A DNA stretch of 64,000 bases from NCBI GenBank assembly GCA_954871525.1, contig OX940870.1, forward strand, positions 11,749,501 to 11,813,500, read 5' to 3'. Source of the DNA: Parietaria judaica (taxonomy: Eukaryota; Streptophyta; Magnoliopsida; Rosales; Urticaceae). The notes under the pieces were generated by a model that saw nothing but the letters and a program-made list of their open reading frames with translations, did not search any database and was not told where the DNA came from. This document shows, in pieces, positions 10,668 to 21,987 of this stretch; the first letter of the stretch is position 1, and each line of letters opens with the position of its first letter. The translations under genes and the position numbers were made by a program.

Positions 10668-10708
10668 GCGGTTGTTGTAGCAATTTTCGAAGTTGCTACA
10701 ACAACTGC
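10668..10708. repeat. Short hairpin
   Basis: GCGGTTGTTGTAGCAA (10668-10683) and TTGCTACAACAACTGC (10693-10708) pair over 16 bp with one mismatch around a 9-base loop. No flanking element could be defined. Confidence 0.6.
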
Positions 10709-10860
10709 GATTAGTATATCCAATTCTATGCCCTAAACAAAAACTTTGATAAATCGCTATAATTCATTACGTACAATTAATTGTGTTGTTGCCTAATAAA
10801 TTTTTCATAATCAATAAGATAGTTGGTCTTGAATATAAAGTTAAGAATAATATTTTTTTT

Positions 10861-11135
10861 AATATTGGCAAAGATATGTGCGCATTATTTATTTTTTAGT
10901 GATGTGTATGTGGAATGAATGTCTGGACCCTTCTCTTAAAGCTCTAGGTTTTGTCGATTTTTTTATTAGATCAAATGTACGTCATTTGGGGCATAGGATT
11001 TTCGTTTGTAATTTCTTCTTGAAGGACCGAGGTATTTATATGTTCCTATATGCGAAAGGGTTGACATGAGCTTTAAGAGAAGTTAAATATCGTTAACTTT
11101 ATTACATGTTTTTTTTACCATATCTTTGTCAATAT
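10861..11135. repeat. Nested inverted-repeat (foldback) segment
   Basis: Outer arms contain ATATTGGCAAAGATATG (about 10862-10878) and CATATCTTTGTCAATAT (about 11118-11134). Inner arms contain TCTCTTAAAGCTC (about 10932) and GAGCTTTAAGAGA (about 11068). The whole segment can fold back on itself. No TSD was found. The rest of 10151-11447 is AT-rich with an (AT)n run near 11397-11417 and no gene. Confidence 0.55.
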
Positions 11136-11447
11136 CGGTAATATACATGTTTATGACGCATTGTAGATTATGTTTATCATCTAGCTATAATATGTAAAAG
11201 ATATGTATAACATAATCAATACAATAACTAATGCATAACAAATACCTTCATTTTAATGTTTTCTAAGAAAATAATTACAATTTATCCCTATTAATTATTC
11301 CTTAACACTACAATCTTACCCAACAACAAACAACTATCATCATAAGAAAAGGAAAAACTCAATAATAGTTAACTATTATGTAAATTGTTAAATATACATA
11401 TATATATATATATATATTATTTTGTATAACAATTATTACCTTATAAT

Positions 11448-12147
11448 CACAAACCTTAAGGTAACCATTATTCTTCATAACATCTCGACTCTTAAATAAG
11501 ATATTACATCAATTATAGCATGTTCTTGATAGACTTCATCAATACCAACATATACTCTTAATGAAATTCAAATAGAAACAACGTTGTAATGTCTACTAAT
11601 TAACAACGATGGGATAGAAATATTGATGAAACATTATTGGAATAAATAAAAATTTAACAAAATCCCTTTCTCTTTATGAATATTTGTTTAAAATTTACAA
11701 ACCACGTTAAAAATTAATTGTTTTAAGAAAAAAAATGTACTTAAGCATTAGTAATAATTAAAACAATTCTATAATAAAATATCATCCAACACAATGTATA
11801 CATTTCACAAACCTTAAGGTAACCATTATTCTTCATAACATCTCGACTCTTAAATAAGATATTACATCAATTATAGCATGTTCTTGATAGACTTCATCAA
11901 TACCAACATATACTCTTAATGAAATTCAAATAGAAACAACGTTGTAATGTCTACTAATTAACAACGATGGGATAGAAATATTGATGAAACATTATTTGAA
12001 TAAATAAAAATTTAACAAAATCCCTTTCTCTTTATGAATATTTGTTTAAATAATAATTGTTTTAAGAAAAAAAATGTACTTAAGCATTAGTAATAATTAA
12101 AACAATTCTATAATAAAATATCATCCAACACAATGTATACATTTCAC
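11448..12147 (+). repeat. Tandem duplication, 358-bp period
   Basis: CACAAACCTTAAGGTAACC starts at 11448 and again at 11806. The copies are almost identical except for a short gap in the second (the bases around ACAAACCACG are missing). A diverged third copy starts near 14347. Confidence 0.9.
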
Positions 12148-13130
12148 CAACTACCAGAATGCAATAAAACTTTGTATAAATAATGAATAAACAAAATCTC
12201 AAACTTTCATAGGTATCCAAAAACTCTTAGACCAATCACATTAACCCATAAAAATCAGCATGCCCTATAACACATACTTCTAAAAATATACTAGCTAAAA
12301 CCCAATTTTTTGTTGTTGAATTACTTAGAAGTTATTAACCTTTCAATATGCCGATGAGATCGGGTTGACACAATCGAACATCAGTTTTAATATATTTATA
12401 GTAATTCCTGTAATATTATAATCACGTTACAATATCAACACGCATTTACATATTTCAATAGCTATTAAATTAACCAAGGGTAAATATACTTTGAATACCC
12501 ACAAAAGTTTACGAATGCTTATCCACAATTTTTGTATAAACTTTGCACACAAAATAATTATCCTACTTAAAAATTAGAAGTCACAAAGCTCAACAAAAAA
12601 AATCCACCAAAATCTAATAATCCTAAAAGACCATAAAAATCCTGAAAAATTTATAAGACACGTGATGATTATATCAATTAGCTTTGGTACACCCGTATAA
12701 TGGAATCGGCAGAATCGATTTATGATTTTTAAATTGTTAAAAGAAGTAAAAACCATAAACTTGTTACATAAAAATCCGTCCATATTTTACCATAATTTGT
12801 TTATATCTCTATAGCGACTCCAAATCCCCATAGAACTTATAAAACCTTATAAATATCCCAAAACTAAAAATCCTACAAGAACCCATTAAAAAAACAATTA
12901 CATGGGAGCATTGATAAAAAAATAGATATGTTATAATAATTAACTTGAAATAAAATATATTGCGGTTGGAGTTGGACACCTTTTAAAAAAAATTATCATT
13001 GAATAATAACACATTTAATTTAATTTACGAAATCTTTATAAATCCTAAATTTCAGTTTAAATTTTAGAAAAATATGTTTCGATTTAATAAAAATGAAAAT
13101 AAAGTTACTAACCTAAAAAAAATACAATAG
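11806..13130 (+). repeat. AT-rich non-coding repeat unit, copy 1
   Basis: It shares an ordered series of blocks with 14347-16020: CATACTTCTAAAA, GGGTTGACACAAT, TTACGAATGCTT, GACTCCAAATCCCCATAGAA, ATCCTACAAGAACCCAT and TTGGAGTTGGACACC. No open frame of interest and no protein similarity was seen. Confidence 0.75.
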
Positions 13131-13139
13131 TCTATAATA

Positions 13140-13375
13140 ATTATTTTGATGAATCATTTCTTTGGTGACGATCCTTTACTCCGACAACATCTAGGGTTCC
13201 TAATACCCTGTAGGCTGAGGAGCAAAAGGCGTTTTCACATCGAGAATTCTTTGTAGATGAAGAGATTGATTCTAACACTCTTTCTATTCTAGTTACTTCG
13301 TTTTTGGTAAACAGTCGCCCGGGCTTGGTTCAAGAGAATCTAGCTACAGGAGAACAAGGTAACCTAAAAGATGAC
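13140..13375 (+). other. Island of coding-like sequence between AT-rich repeats, unidentified
   Basis: Less AT-rich than its surroundings. One frame stays open for about 50 codons (near 13213-13370) with FFVDEEIDSNTLSILVTSFL and then NSRPGLVQENLATGEQG, without an ATG start. I do not recognise it. It may be a captured exon or a chance open stretch. From 13376 to 14160 the sequence is AT-rich with no gene; 13380-13450 resembles 36107-36175. Confidence 0.3.
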
Positions 13376-14346
13376 AGAAATCCACAAAAATCCTTTACAT
13401 ATAAAAATAGTATCATTAAATGAGACACATGCAAGTATATCCATCAAAATTAGTATACTCGTAAAATCAATTCAACACAATCGGTTGGTGGTTTAAAATT
13501 GCTAAGAAAACACTTTACTAACTTTAAAAAACATTCGGCCTACCCACAATCGTAATATAAATATAAAAATAAAAAATCGCAAAAGCCCCCAAAAGCCAAA
13601 ACTTTTATGGAAATTAACAATCTAAGCCATTAATTGTGAAGAAAACACACCACAAAATAGTGAAACAAATTACACTCTAAATCTTAAACTCTAAATTATG
13701 TCATAAATCCTAACATTTAACTAAATCCCAAATTAACAAATGATTAATTAACTTAAAATCATTTATCAACATTAATATTCAAGACAATTAAATTAATAAC
13801 ACAATTTAATTCAATAAAATCCTAAACAAAATCAAGTATATCCTAGATTCTAAACTAATTAATGAATAATCAACTAACTTATTAACTAACTAAGCAGCTA
13901 ATATAATTTAAGTGTTACTAATCAACGAATCAATATCGACAAACCATCATGAAGAATTCACGACAACAATTCATTATCAAGATTCAGAGTTCAAACTTTA
14001 GCATCAAGTTCTAAAGTTAAAAAAATTATCAATTTAAAATCACTAAAGAAATTAACTAAAAATTAAGTATATCTACAAGATAGATAATAATCATATTAAT
14101 ATTGATCTACAAGAATTATCTCCTAAAGTTAATCATATATAAGGGATTTAACAAAAAAATCCGAATGTAGAACATAATCAATACAATAACTATTATCATA
14201 AGAAAAGGAAAAACCTATCATTCTGTACTCATTAACTCAATAATAGTCAAGTATGTATCGTTATAACATTATACGTATCTATAATGTAAAGGTTCATCCT
14301 TCAAAACAACAATAATATATTGTTATGTTATCATAACAATTAGATC

Positions 14347-16020
14347 ACATAATCACAAACTTAAGTTTACAATTATTCTTCATTACATCGTGACTCTTAA
14401 ATAAGATGTTACATCAATTATAGTATGTTCTTGATAGATTTCATCAATACCAACATATACTCTTAATCAAATTCAAATAGAAAATAACGTTACAGTGTCT
14501 ACTAATTAACAAGTATGAAGAAATATTGTTGAAACATTATTGGAATCAATACAAATTTAACAAAATCCATTGTTCTATGAATATTTTTGAAATTATACAA
14601 ACCACGTTAAAGATTAATTGTTTTGAGAATAGAACATACTTAAGCATTAGTAATAATTAAAACAATTCTATAATGAATTATCATCTAACACATTTGTATA
14701 CATTTCAACAACTACCAACAAACAAAGGTTAAAAAAAATCTTGCAGTATACTCATTCAAGTCCTATAATTATACAAAAATGTCAAGACTGAAAACCTTGC
14801 ACAAATCTTGTTTAAACTACGTAATGTAGAAAAACAAATTTGTTAATAAACATAAACTCAAACCGTCATAGACGGTATCCAGTAATTCTTAGAGACACTC
14901 ACATTAACCCATAAAAATTACCAGACCCTATAACACATACTTCTAAAATAAATATACAAGTTAAAACCCAATTTTTTTTTTCTTCAAATTACTTATAAGT
15001 AATTAATTATGTTAAATATTATAATTTATGAAATATGACATACCTTTCGATATGCTCGTAAGATTGGGTTGACACAATTTAAAATCAATTTTAATCTACT
15101 CATTGTAATAAATTATTTTTTATTAGCATATACTCAAATCAAATCATTAATAGCAATTCCAGTAATGTTATTACTACGTTACCATATTAACACGCATATA
15201 CATATTTTAATAGCTATTAAATTGACCAAGGATAAATACACTTTGAATACCCAGGAAAGTTTACGAATGCTTTAAAAATCCAAAATTTCTCTATAAATTT
15301 TACATGTATGCTCTAATTAAGAAATAAAAAGTCAATAAGCTAAAAAAAAACATCCACCAAAATCTAGTAATCCCGAAAGGCCATAAACATCCACAAAAAA
15401 ACTTCACCAACAAAAATAGTATAATTTATTCGACACATGGTATTGTATCCATAAAATTTGGTACACCCGTATAATCGAATTGACACAATCGATTGATAAT
15501 TTTTGAATTGTTATAAAAACTATAAACTTGTTATACAAAATTCTGTCAATAAATTACATACTCATAATAAAATTAATTCATTTTACCTTACCATAAGTTA
15601 TTTGTAATTCTACAACGACTCCAAATCCCCATAGAAGTTATAAAACCCTATAAATAACAGTAAACCAAAAATCCTACAAGAACCCATAAAAAAAAAAAAA
15701 AAAAACCAAATACATTGGTCTATTTATTAAAAAAATATTAGATATATAATAACTAATTTGAAATAAAATATATTGCGGTTACTATTTACAGCTTGGAGTT
15801 GGACACCCTCTTTTTCGAAAAAGTTTTTTTTTTTTTTTTTTATCATTCAATAATAACACATAAATATTCAATAATTGGTAAACTGATCAAACATAAACGC
15901 ACTTGAAAAAGCAAAAACTTTACGAAATATATATAAACTAATCTTTACATTCAATTTAAAATTTAGAAAATATGTTTCATTTTAATATTACTACAAATAA
16001 GTCAGTAACCTAAAAAAACG
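14347..16020 (+). repeat. AT-rich non-coding repeat unit, copy 2
   Basis: Diverged copy of the 11448-13130 sequence in the same orientation and block order. It contains an 18-base A run (15688-15705) and a T run near 15823-15841. The same repeat family continues at 36107-36175, on the far side of the nested stack, which implies that the stack is inserted in it. Confidence 0.75.
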
Positions 16021-16045
16021 ACGGTAACATATGATAACCAAAAAC

Positions 16046-17015
16046 TGTTGGATATATGTTTCCTTACACAAAATATTCTATCCATTTGTAAATGATTATG
16101 ACAAGTCATTAAATAAAGATGATGCTTGTTGTGTTAATCTTATTATAGTTTCTGGTATAGTAAAATAGAATGTTTGTCTCCTTAGTTCATAAATGATGCA
16201 ATTATGATATTATTATCACAACAGAGTCAATGTGAAGAAGAATTAATAATCATAATAAATAAACTTAAAATGTTAACCTGATTAACTAGGTGGGAGCCCA
16301 TTAATCATATAAGGTCATTATTGTGACTAAGTGACAATCCTGTTCTGGATTATGTGTGTGTCACACTCACTAGAAGTGCATTAAGTATGGAGAGTCTTCA
16401 TACTGGACTGGACCCGACTCAAACTCCGGAAATTATCTTATAAGACCGTCACTGATAACTTGAAGTTGAGTCACTAATAGATGATCAAATAGATATTCGT
16501 TCTAAGTCCTGAGTGATCTTGAGTCCAAGCCGATGGCTTGATTATTCTTTGATTTAACTGTTAAAGACCACAATACATTATCGTCGTTCCCAACACTATT
16601 ATTATTCGAACATGATAGTCAGCAGTAAGGGTAGCTTAATCATAGACATGGGCATCACACAATTCTCTTCAGAGTCATGATGATTCTCTTGGTTGTTGGT
16701 AGTGAGAAGTGAGAGTTACCCGTGCGCAACTTATGAATCGAAACCATAAGTGGGTTACTCATGATATTACTGACTGAGTCAAGGAGAAAAATAAAATGAG
16801 GGGCAAAACGGTAAAAACCGCCTGCTCATGTGTGAGTCATCAAGTGAAAGGACAATAACTCGAATTTGATTGTATCAATGGACACCATGCTGTTATAAAG
16901 GGAATAATATATACCGTATCACTAAAGAGTTCAGCCTCGGGTCTATAGTGGAGTCATTTCGAGGTTTGACGAACAATTAGCAGTTCGTTGGAGGTTAAGT
17001 GATACGGGTCCATGG
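16046..17015 (+). mobile_element. Solo LTR A, segment 1 of 3 (long-LTR family)
   Basis: Begins TGTTGGATATATGTTTCC after AAAAC. It matches the start of LTR C (31065) over its whole length. It is interrupted at 17016 by LTR B and resumes at 19731. Reassembled by position the three segments give about 2.9 kb, equal to LTR C. Confidence 0.9.
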
Positions 17016-19725
17016 TGTTGGAAATCGGTGGTAGCAGTCCGACTTCCTTACCACGATAATAGCCTCCGAGACGTCCCGGTAACATTTAAAAAAATCATTT
17101 TAAAGCGGAAATCTTGTTACCGGACCGACGACACGGATATCGGTTAATAATCATTTCTTTAAGATCTGATAAATATTTGGAATTTAATATTTTCATAATC
17201 ATTATAAATAATCTAGTCGAATATGAAATAAATAGAAAGCGGTAAATGGTTGCATTTATTGACCCAATGCATAAGGCCGTACCTCTATTGACGATTCCGG
17301 CTGCGCGTTCTGACTTGGACAGGGCTCCGCCGGTGCTGAGGGAAACTCCCGTGATCTTCAGGGATGTTCTCCTAGACTCCTCGTACCGAAGCGTGGGCTT
17401 CGCCGGCAGGACTCCATCGCAAAATTTAACTGACGGTTCTTTTAAAGCTACTGGAGAAAATATCTCCTAAGCCGGACCAGAAGAGAGATCAGAAGCAGAA
17501 AAACTCGCAGACCCTAGAGAGAGAGAGGGAGAGCTCGAGTTTTTGCTCTGGGGAAGGTGTGAAAAATGTGTAGAATGAGCAAGCTGTAACCGATTTGGAG
17601 ATTTTTCCTCCCTTTATTCGAATTAATAAAATTAAATATGATTAATTATTTCAATCCAATGGTCTAGATTTAATCTCATCTAAATCCAATGAATATAATT
17701 AATCAGGGATTTAATTAAGTAATAATACATGATAAGATCAAAATATTTAATCTTATCATCATAGTAATAAAATTCGAATTATATTATATATACATATTTA
17801 AAATTCGAATTTGATAATGATTATCTAGATCCAATGGTTAAAAATAAATCTTAAACCAATCCAATGGATCAAATCAATTAAGGATAAAGTCAAATACCCT
17901 AGGGTTTTACAAAACCCTAATTCGAACTCTTATCCATAATATTATTCGAATTATATATTATATATATAACATTAATTAATTTCTAATCCGACGGTTAAAG
18001 ATTAAATCTCAAAACCGATCCAACGGACACAATTAATTAAGCAAATTCGAAATACCTAAACTTGGTCACCAAGTTTCAATTTCGAATTAAATTTAGGGTT
18101 CAACTCAATTATCTCAATCCAACGGTTGATATTAAATCATAACCGATCCAATGGATTAAATTGATTTTAGGATTTTGCCAAAATACCAAAACATTAGGTA
18201 CTTATGCCGCAAATATAAATTCTCCAATTCTCACATTCGAATTTAGCTAGGGTTTGTAATCTCCAAATCTAATTCGAATTTTCACATGCAACAATATATA
18301 AATATATATTTTTATTTATTAATATAAATCTTTAAATTATTAATTAATTATTAATTAGATATTAATAATTAAATCCAAATAATTAAATTATATTAATAAA
18401 ACCTGATCTCAATATTACACATTAAATGTCATGGTGCCACACCATCATTTAAATTCGTGACATGTTATTTAATTTCATAGTTTATCGAACCAATTATAAA
18501 CTTAGAAAATCCATAAATCACAAACCGTAAATCTGAATGACTTGGTTCAAAAAGCAAAGTTGCTTAGAATTTAATTCAAAAAAACATGGTGCTGTCAGAA
18601 AATCTAAATTCTAACTTTCATTTTATCAGTTAATTCCGTGTACCAAAATATGGTATTTTTGCCATGCTGACGATAAAACTATCTGACGTCTGACACAGAC
18701 TTGTCATTTTATAAGTCGAGCCAAATGATTAAACATTATCCAGAATGTATTTTAATCACGTACGTATCATCCGCTACGGAGCTATCCTGGGGACCATGGA
18801 CCCGTATCACTTAAGCTCCAACGAACTACTAGTTGTTCGTCAAACCTCGAAGTGATTCCACTATAGACCCGAGGCTGCACTCTTTAGTGATACGGTATAT
18901 ATTATTTCCTTATAACAGCATGGTATCCATTGATTCAATCAAATTCGGGTTATTGTTCTTTCATTTGATGACTCACACATGAGCAGGCGGTTTTTACCGT
19001 AATATCATGAGCAACCCACTTATTGTTTCGATTCATAAGTTGCGCACGGGTACCTCTCACATCTCACCACTAAAAATCAAGGGAATCATCATGACTCTGA
19101 AGAAATTTGTGTGATGCCCATGTCTATGATCAAGCTACCCTTACTACTGAGTGTCATGTTCCCAAAATAATAGTGTTGGGAACAGCGGTAATATCTTGTA
19201 TTCCTTAACGGTTAAATCAAAGAACAATCAAGCCAGTAGTTTGAGCTTAAGATCACTCAGGACTTAGAACGAATATCTATTTGATCATCATTTTGTGACT
19301 CAAGTCCAAGTTATCAGTGACGGTCTTATATGATAACTTCTTGAGTTTAAGTCAGGTCTAGTCCAGTGTGAAGACACTTCACACTTTATGCACTTCTAGT
19401 GAGTGTGGCACACACATAATCCAGAACAGGATTTTCACTTAGTCACATTAATGACCTTATACGGTTAATGGGCTCCCGCCCAGTTAATCAAGTCACGAAC
19501 ATTTTAAGTTAATTTATTATGATTATTAATTCTTCCTCACATCGACTCTATTATGATAATAATAGCATAATTGCATCCTTTATGAACTAAGGAATCAAAC
19601 ATTCTATTTTACTCTACCAGACACTATAATAAGATTAACATAATAAGCATCATCTTTATTCAATGACTTGTCATAATCCTTTACAAATGGATAAATATCT
19701 TGTTTAAGGTCACATATGTCCAACA
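17016..19725 (-). mobile_element. Solo LTR B (long-LTR family), inserted in LTR A
   Basis: 2,710 bp, reverse orientation. Plus strand: TGTTGGAAATCGG...ATATGTCCAACA, flanked by perfect TSD CATGG (17011-17015 and 19726-19730). No internal retrotransposon sequence, so it is a solo LTR. Compared with LTR E it has lost the roughly 20 bases that contain the TATAAATAGG box (junction near 17580), so it probably cannot start transcription. Confidence 0.95.
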
Positions 19726-19730
19726 CATGG

Positions 19731-19848
19731 TCCCCATGATAGCTTCAAAACGGATGATACGTACGTGATTAGAATCACTAAAGAAAATGTTTAATCATTT
19801 GGCTAGACTTATAAAACTGAAATTCTGTGGCAGACATAAGATAGTTTT
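19731..19848 (+). mobile_element. Solo LTR A, segment 2 of 3
   Basis: It continues LTR A after TSD CATGG (TCCCCATGATAGCTTC...) and is cut at ATAGTTTT by the Tat element. It aligns with LTR C near 32040-32160. Confidence 0.9.
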
Positions 19849-20236
19849 TGTTGATGTGCAAAGTCAATTGTCTCGATGAATTTGATTACGAGATCGTAAG
19901 ATGGGTTTTGACTATCGAAATGACAATAAAACAAAGTAAATAGTATTTGATTGCGTAGAGTGTGATTACAAAGAATAAAAATGTGTGTGGAATTTATCGT
20001 CCTTCCTAAGTACAACGCGTTTCCTATTTATAACATATCATCCTTGTCGCATTCCCTTTATTCTTGCTCATAATGGCTAATTGAGTTGAATCATCTCCTC
20101 CATTTGAATGTCAACACGTGTAGAGACGTTGCTGCTTTCCTTGGGGATGAATCTTTCTTTGCTGACTATTCTTGCGGGAAACGTGGCTGAGGAGGTCTCC
20201 GTGGGCCTAGTCTTCGGGAAGGCTGGGTTATTGGTG
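19849..20236 (-). repeat. Tat 3' LTR, truncated at its inner end
   Basis: It matches the right LTR from TGTTGATGTGCAAAG to GGGTTATTGGTG, then diverges. The last roughly 45 bases seen in the right LTR (up to CATCATCA), and any polypurine tract, are missing, so a deletion has removed the LTR's inner edge and probably the start of the antisense ORF. Confidence 0.85.
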
Positions 20237-20369
20237 ACGGAGTTTAGAAGAAGCCTTCTGATGGGCCGAGCATATCGTTGCCAGTTCGGCTCGTCGAGGT
20301 TATCCGCTTAACGTGCTTTCTCTGGCGCACGTCAAGGAGTATGAGAAGGCGGCCCATAATGGCATTAAG

Positions 20370-20443
20370 GTAATCCCTATAATCGCAGGCTGTCTGCGAA
20401 ATATTTTTTGAGATGTTTATCAACTCGTTTTTCTTTGTTGCAG
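20370..20443 (+). other. Predicted intron 1 of the antisense ORF
   Basis: 74 bases, GT...AG, T-rich 3' end (TTTTTCTTTGTTGCAG). Removing it joins NGIK to FLTAM in one frame. Confidence 0.55.
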
Positions 20444-20980
20444 TTCCTCACCGCGATGAATGAGATGGTTTTGACCTATGAGAAGGACGTCGCGGCCCTG
20501 AAGCTTGAGCTCAAAGAGGCGGCCTCGCCGGGATCCGACGAGCGCTTGAAAGAGTCCGAAGCCCAGCTCGCCGAGCGGGAGAAAAAGGTGCGAGCTACTC
20601 AGGGGAAACTTCGCAAGGACGAGGAGTGTCTTTAGTTTTCGAGGTTGGACGTCGATTTCCAGAAGGAAACGGCCGAGAAGATCCAGGCCCATGTCTCCGA
20701 GGAGCGTAAACGAAGCAGGGCTCTCCAGGACGAGGTGTCGTCCCTTCGCGCCGAGTCGCGATGGTTGAGGCCTTAGAGCGAAGCCTGAAAGCAGATCGAG
20801 AGGGCCGATTGAAAGCAACCAAGGAGCTCCAAAAGGCAAAGAGTAAGGCGATTTCAGTGACCCGACTTGCCACGCAGAAGGTTTCTGAGAAGCTAAATAA
20901 GAAGATAGAGCGTCATAACGACACCATTGCCAAACTCGGACTTCAGCTCGCAAAGTTTACTTCTGCCAGAGGGTCCCAAG

Positions 20981-21072
20981 GTAAATGCCCGAACTTTCTT
21001 CAATGTATTTTCAAAGCTGCTACCTGTGTAGGGGTTCTTGCTGGCGTGGTTGTGATGGGTTTTATTTTCCAG
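20981..21072 (+). other. Predicted intron 2 of the antisense ORF
   Basis: 92 bases, GTAAAT...TTTTATTTTCCAG. The split codon G|AT joins SARGSQ to DGAPFRVV in an open frame. Confidence 0.55.
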
Positions 21073-21323
21073 ATGGTGCTCCGTTTCGTGTCGTTGGTCC
21101 CGGGTCCTCTCTAGTCCTAAGCCCCACTTCGTCTCGCCCTTCCGTTGCCGAGGACATCTGCTGCAATCCCATTCTCCCCAATGAAGAGGATCAGCAAGAA
21201 GTTCCTCATGCTGCCGCCGGCATGGCGGATGCGGTAGGCGACGAGCCATGTGGAGGTAAGGTCGTGGGCAATCTGAAGGAGGAGGCCGGGAATCACAACA
21301 TCGAAGTCGACGAGGAGATCTAA

Positions 21324-21987
21324 TCAGTTCGGGGGATTTGCCCCTTTTCCGTTTTCTATTTTTCTTTTTTACAATTTCGCTGCGTTTATGACAATACGTA
21401 CCTTTTTGGTCGGGATTCCAACCTGGGTGCTTTAGCTTTCATTTTGGGATTTATACACCTTTTTTGGTCGGGAATCCGACCTGGTTAGTGTCACTTTGTT
21501 TTTTCGAGATGACTTTTGTTGACGGTACTTCTATGCTTTTTAAGAAATTCTTGTCTTGTTATCCCTTATTTGCTCCTTTGTCGACTTCGCGCGCCCCGGT
21601 ATTTGTTTTGCCTTTACTATAATTCTTAAGCAACCCGATTAATCGATCCCATAAATGTTTTCTTTTCGGGCTTTTTCATTTCGAGGTGTGAATATAAGCC
21701 TTACTACGAAATCGAGTCTAAGAAGATATTTGGTGTTCATGCGGATGAAGTATATAGTTGGGTAGAGGTTTTTTCTCGATGTATCTTTACGGATCGAGGT
21801 GCTTTGATAGGTTTGTAAGAACTTTACCTCGTTTTGCGGGCTCTGATGGCGCATACGGATGGCAAGAGCTGGGGCGTTCCCAGAATCCCACCGTCGGATG
21901 GCGCATACGGATGGCTCTGGAAGCTGCCTACGTACCCGAGTTTTCTGAGATCAAGCCACTACGTAGTTCGAGATGATATTTATTCTT
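21324..21987. other. Non-coding spacer between Tat pol and the antisense ORF
   Basis: The two genes converge here. It has a near-repeated motif (GGTCGGGATTCCAACCTGG and GGTCGGGAATCCGACCTGG) at about 21409 and 21466, and GATGGCGCATACGGATGG twice (near 21846 and 21897, about 51 bp apart). No gene. Confidence 0.6.

Larger units (their letters stand above)
20265..21323 (+). pseudogene. Antisense coiled-coil ORF of the Tat element, three exons predicted
   Basis: Lies between pol and the 3' LTR, on the strand opposite gag-pol, the position where additional antisense ORFs are known in some Tat-lineage elements. I predict exons 20265-20369, 20444-20980 and 21073-21323, with introns starting AAG|GTAATC and AAG|GTAAAT and ending TTGTTGCAG and TTTTCCAG. 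The reading phase agrees across both junctions. The product would be rich in E, K, A, L and R with heptad-like spacing (KLELKEAA, ESEAQLAEREKKV, RLKATKELQKAKSKA), a long coiled coil, then an acidic tail ending at TAA (21321-21323). It is broken by an in-frame TAG (20633-20635) and a frame change near 20755-20760, and its N-terminus is lost. The function of such ORFs is not established. Confidence 0.6.

Noticed and set aside
20420..20953. 177-codon open frame on the minus strand
   Set aside because: It is the antisense shadow of the coiled-coil exon; composition reflects the E/K/L-rich plus-strand codons.
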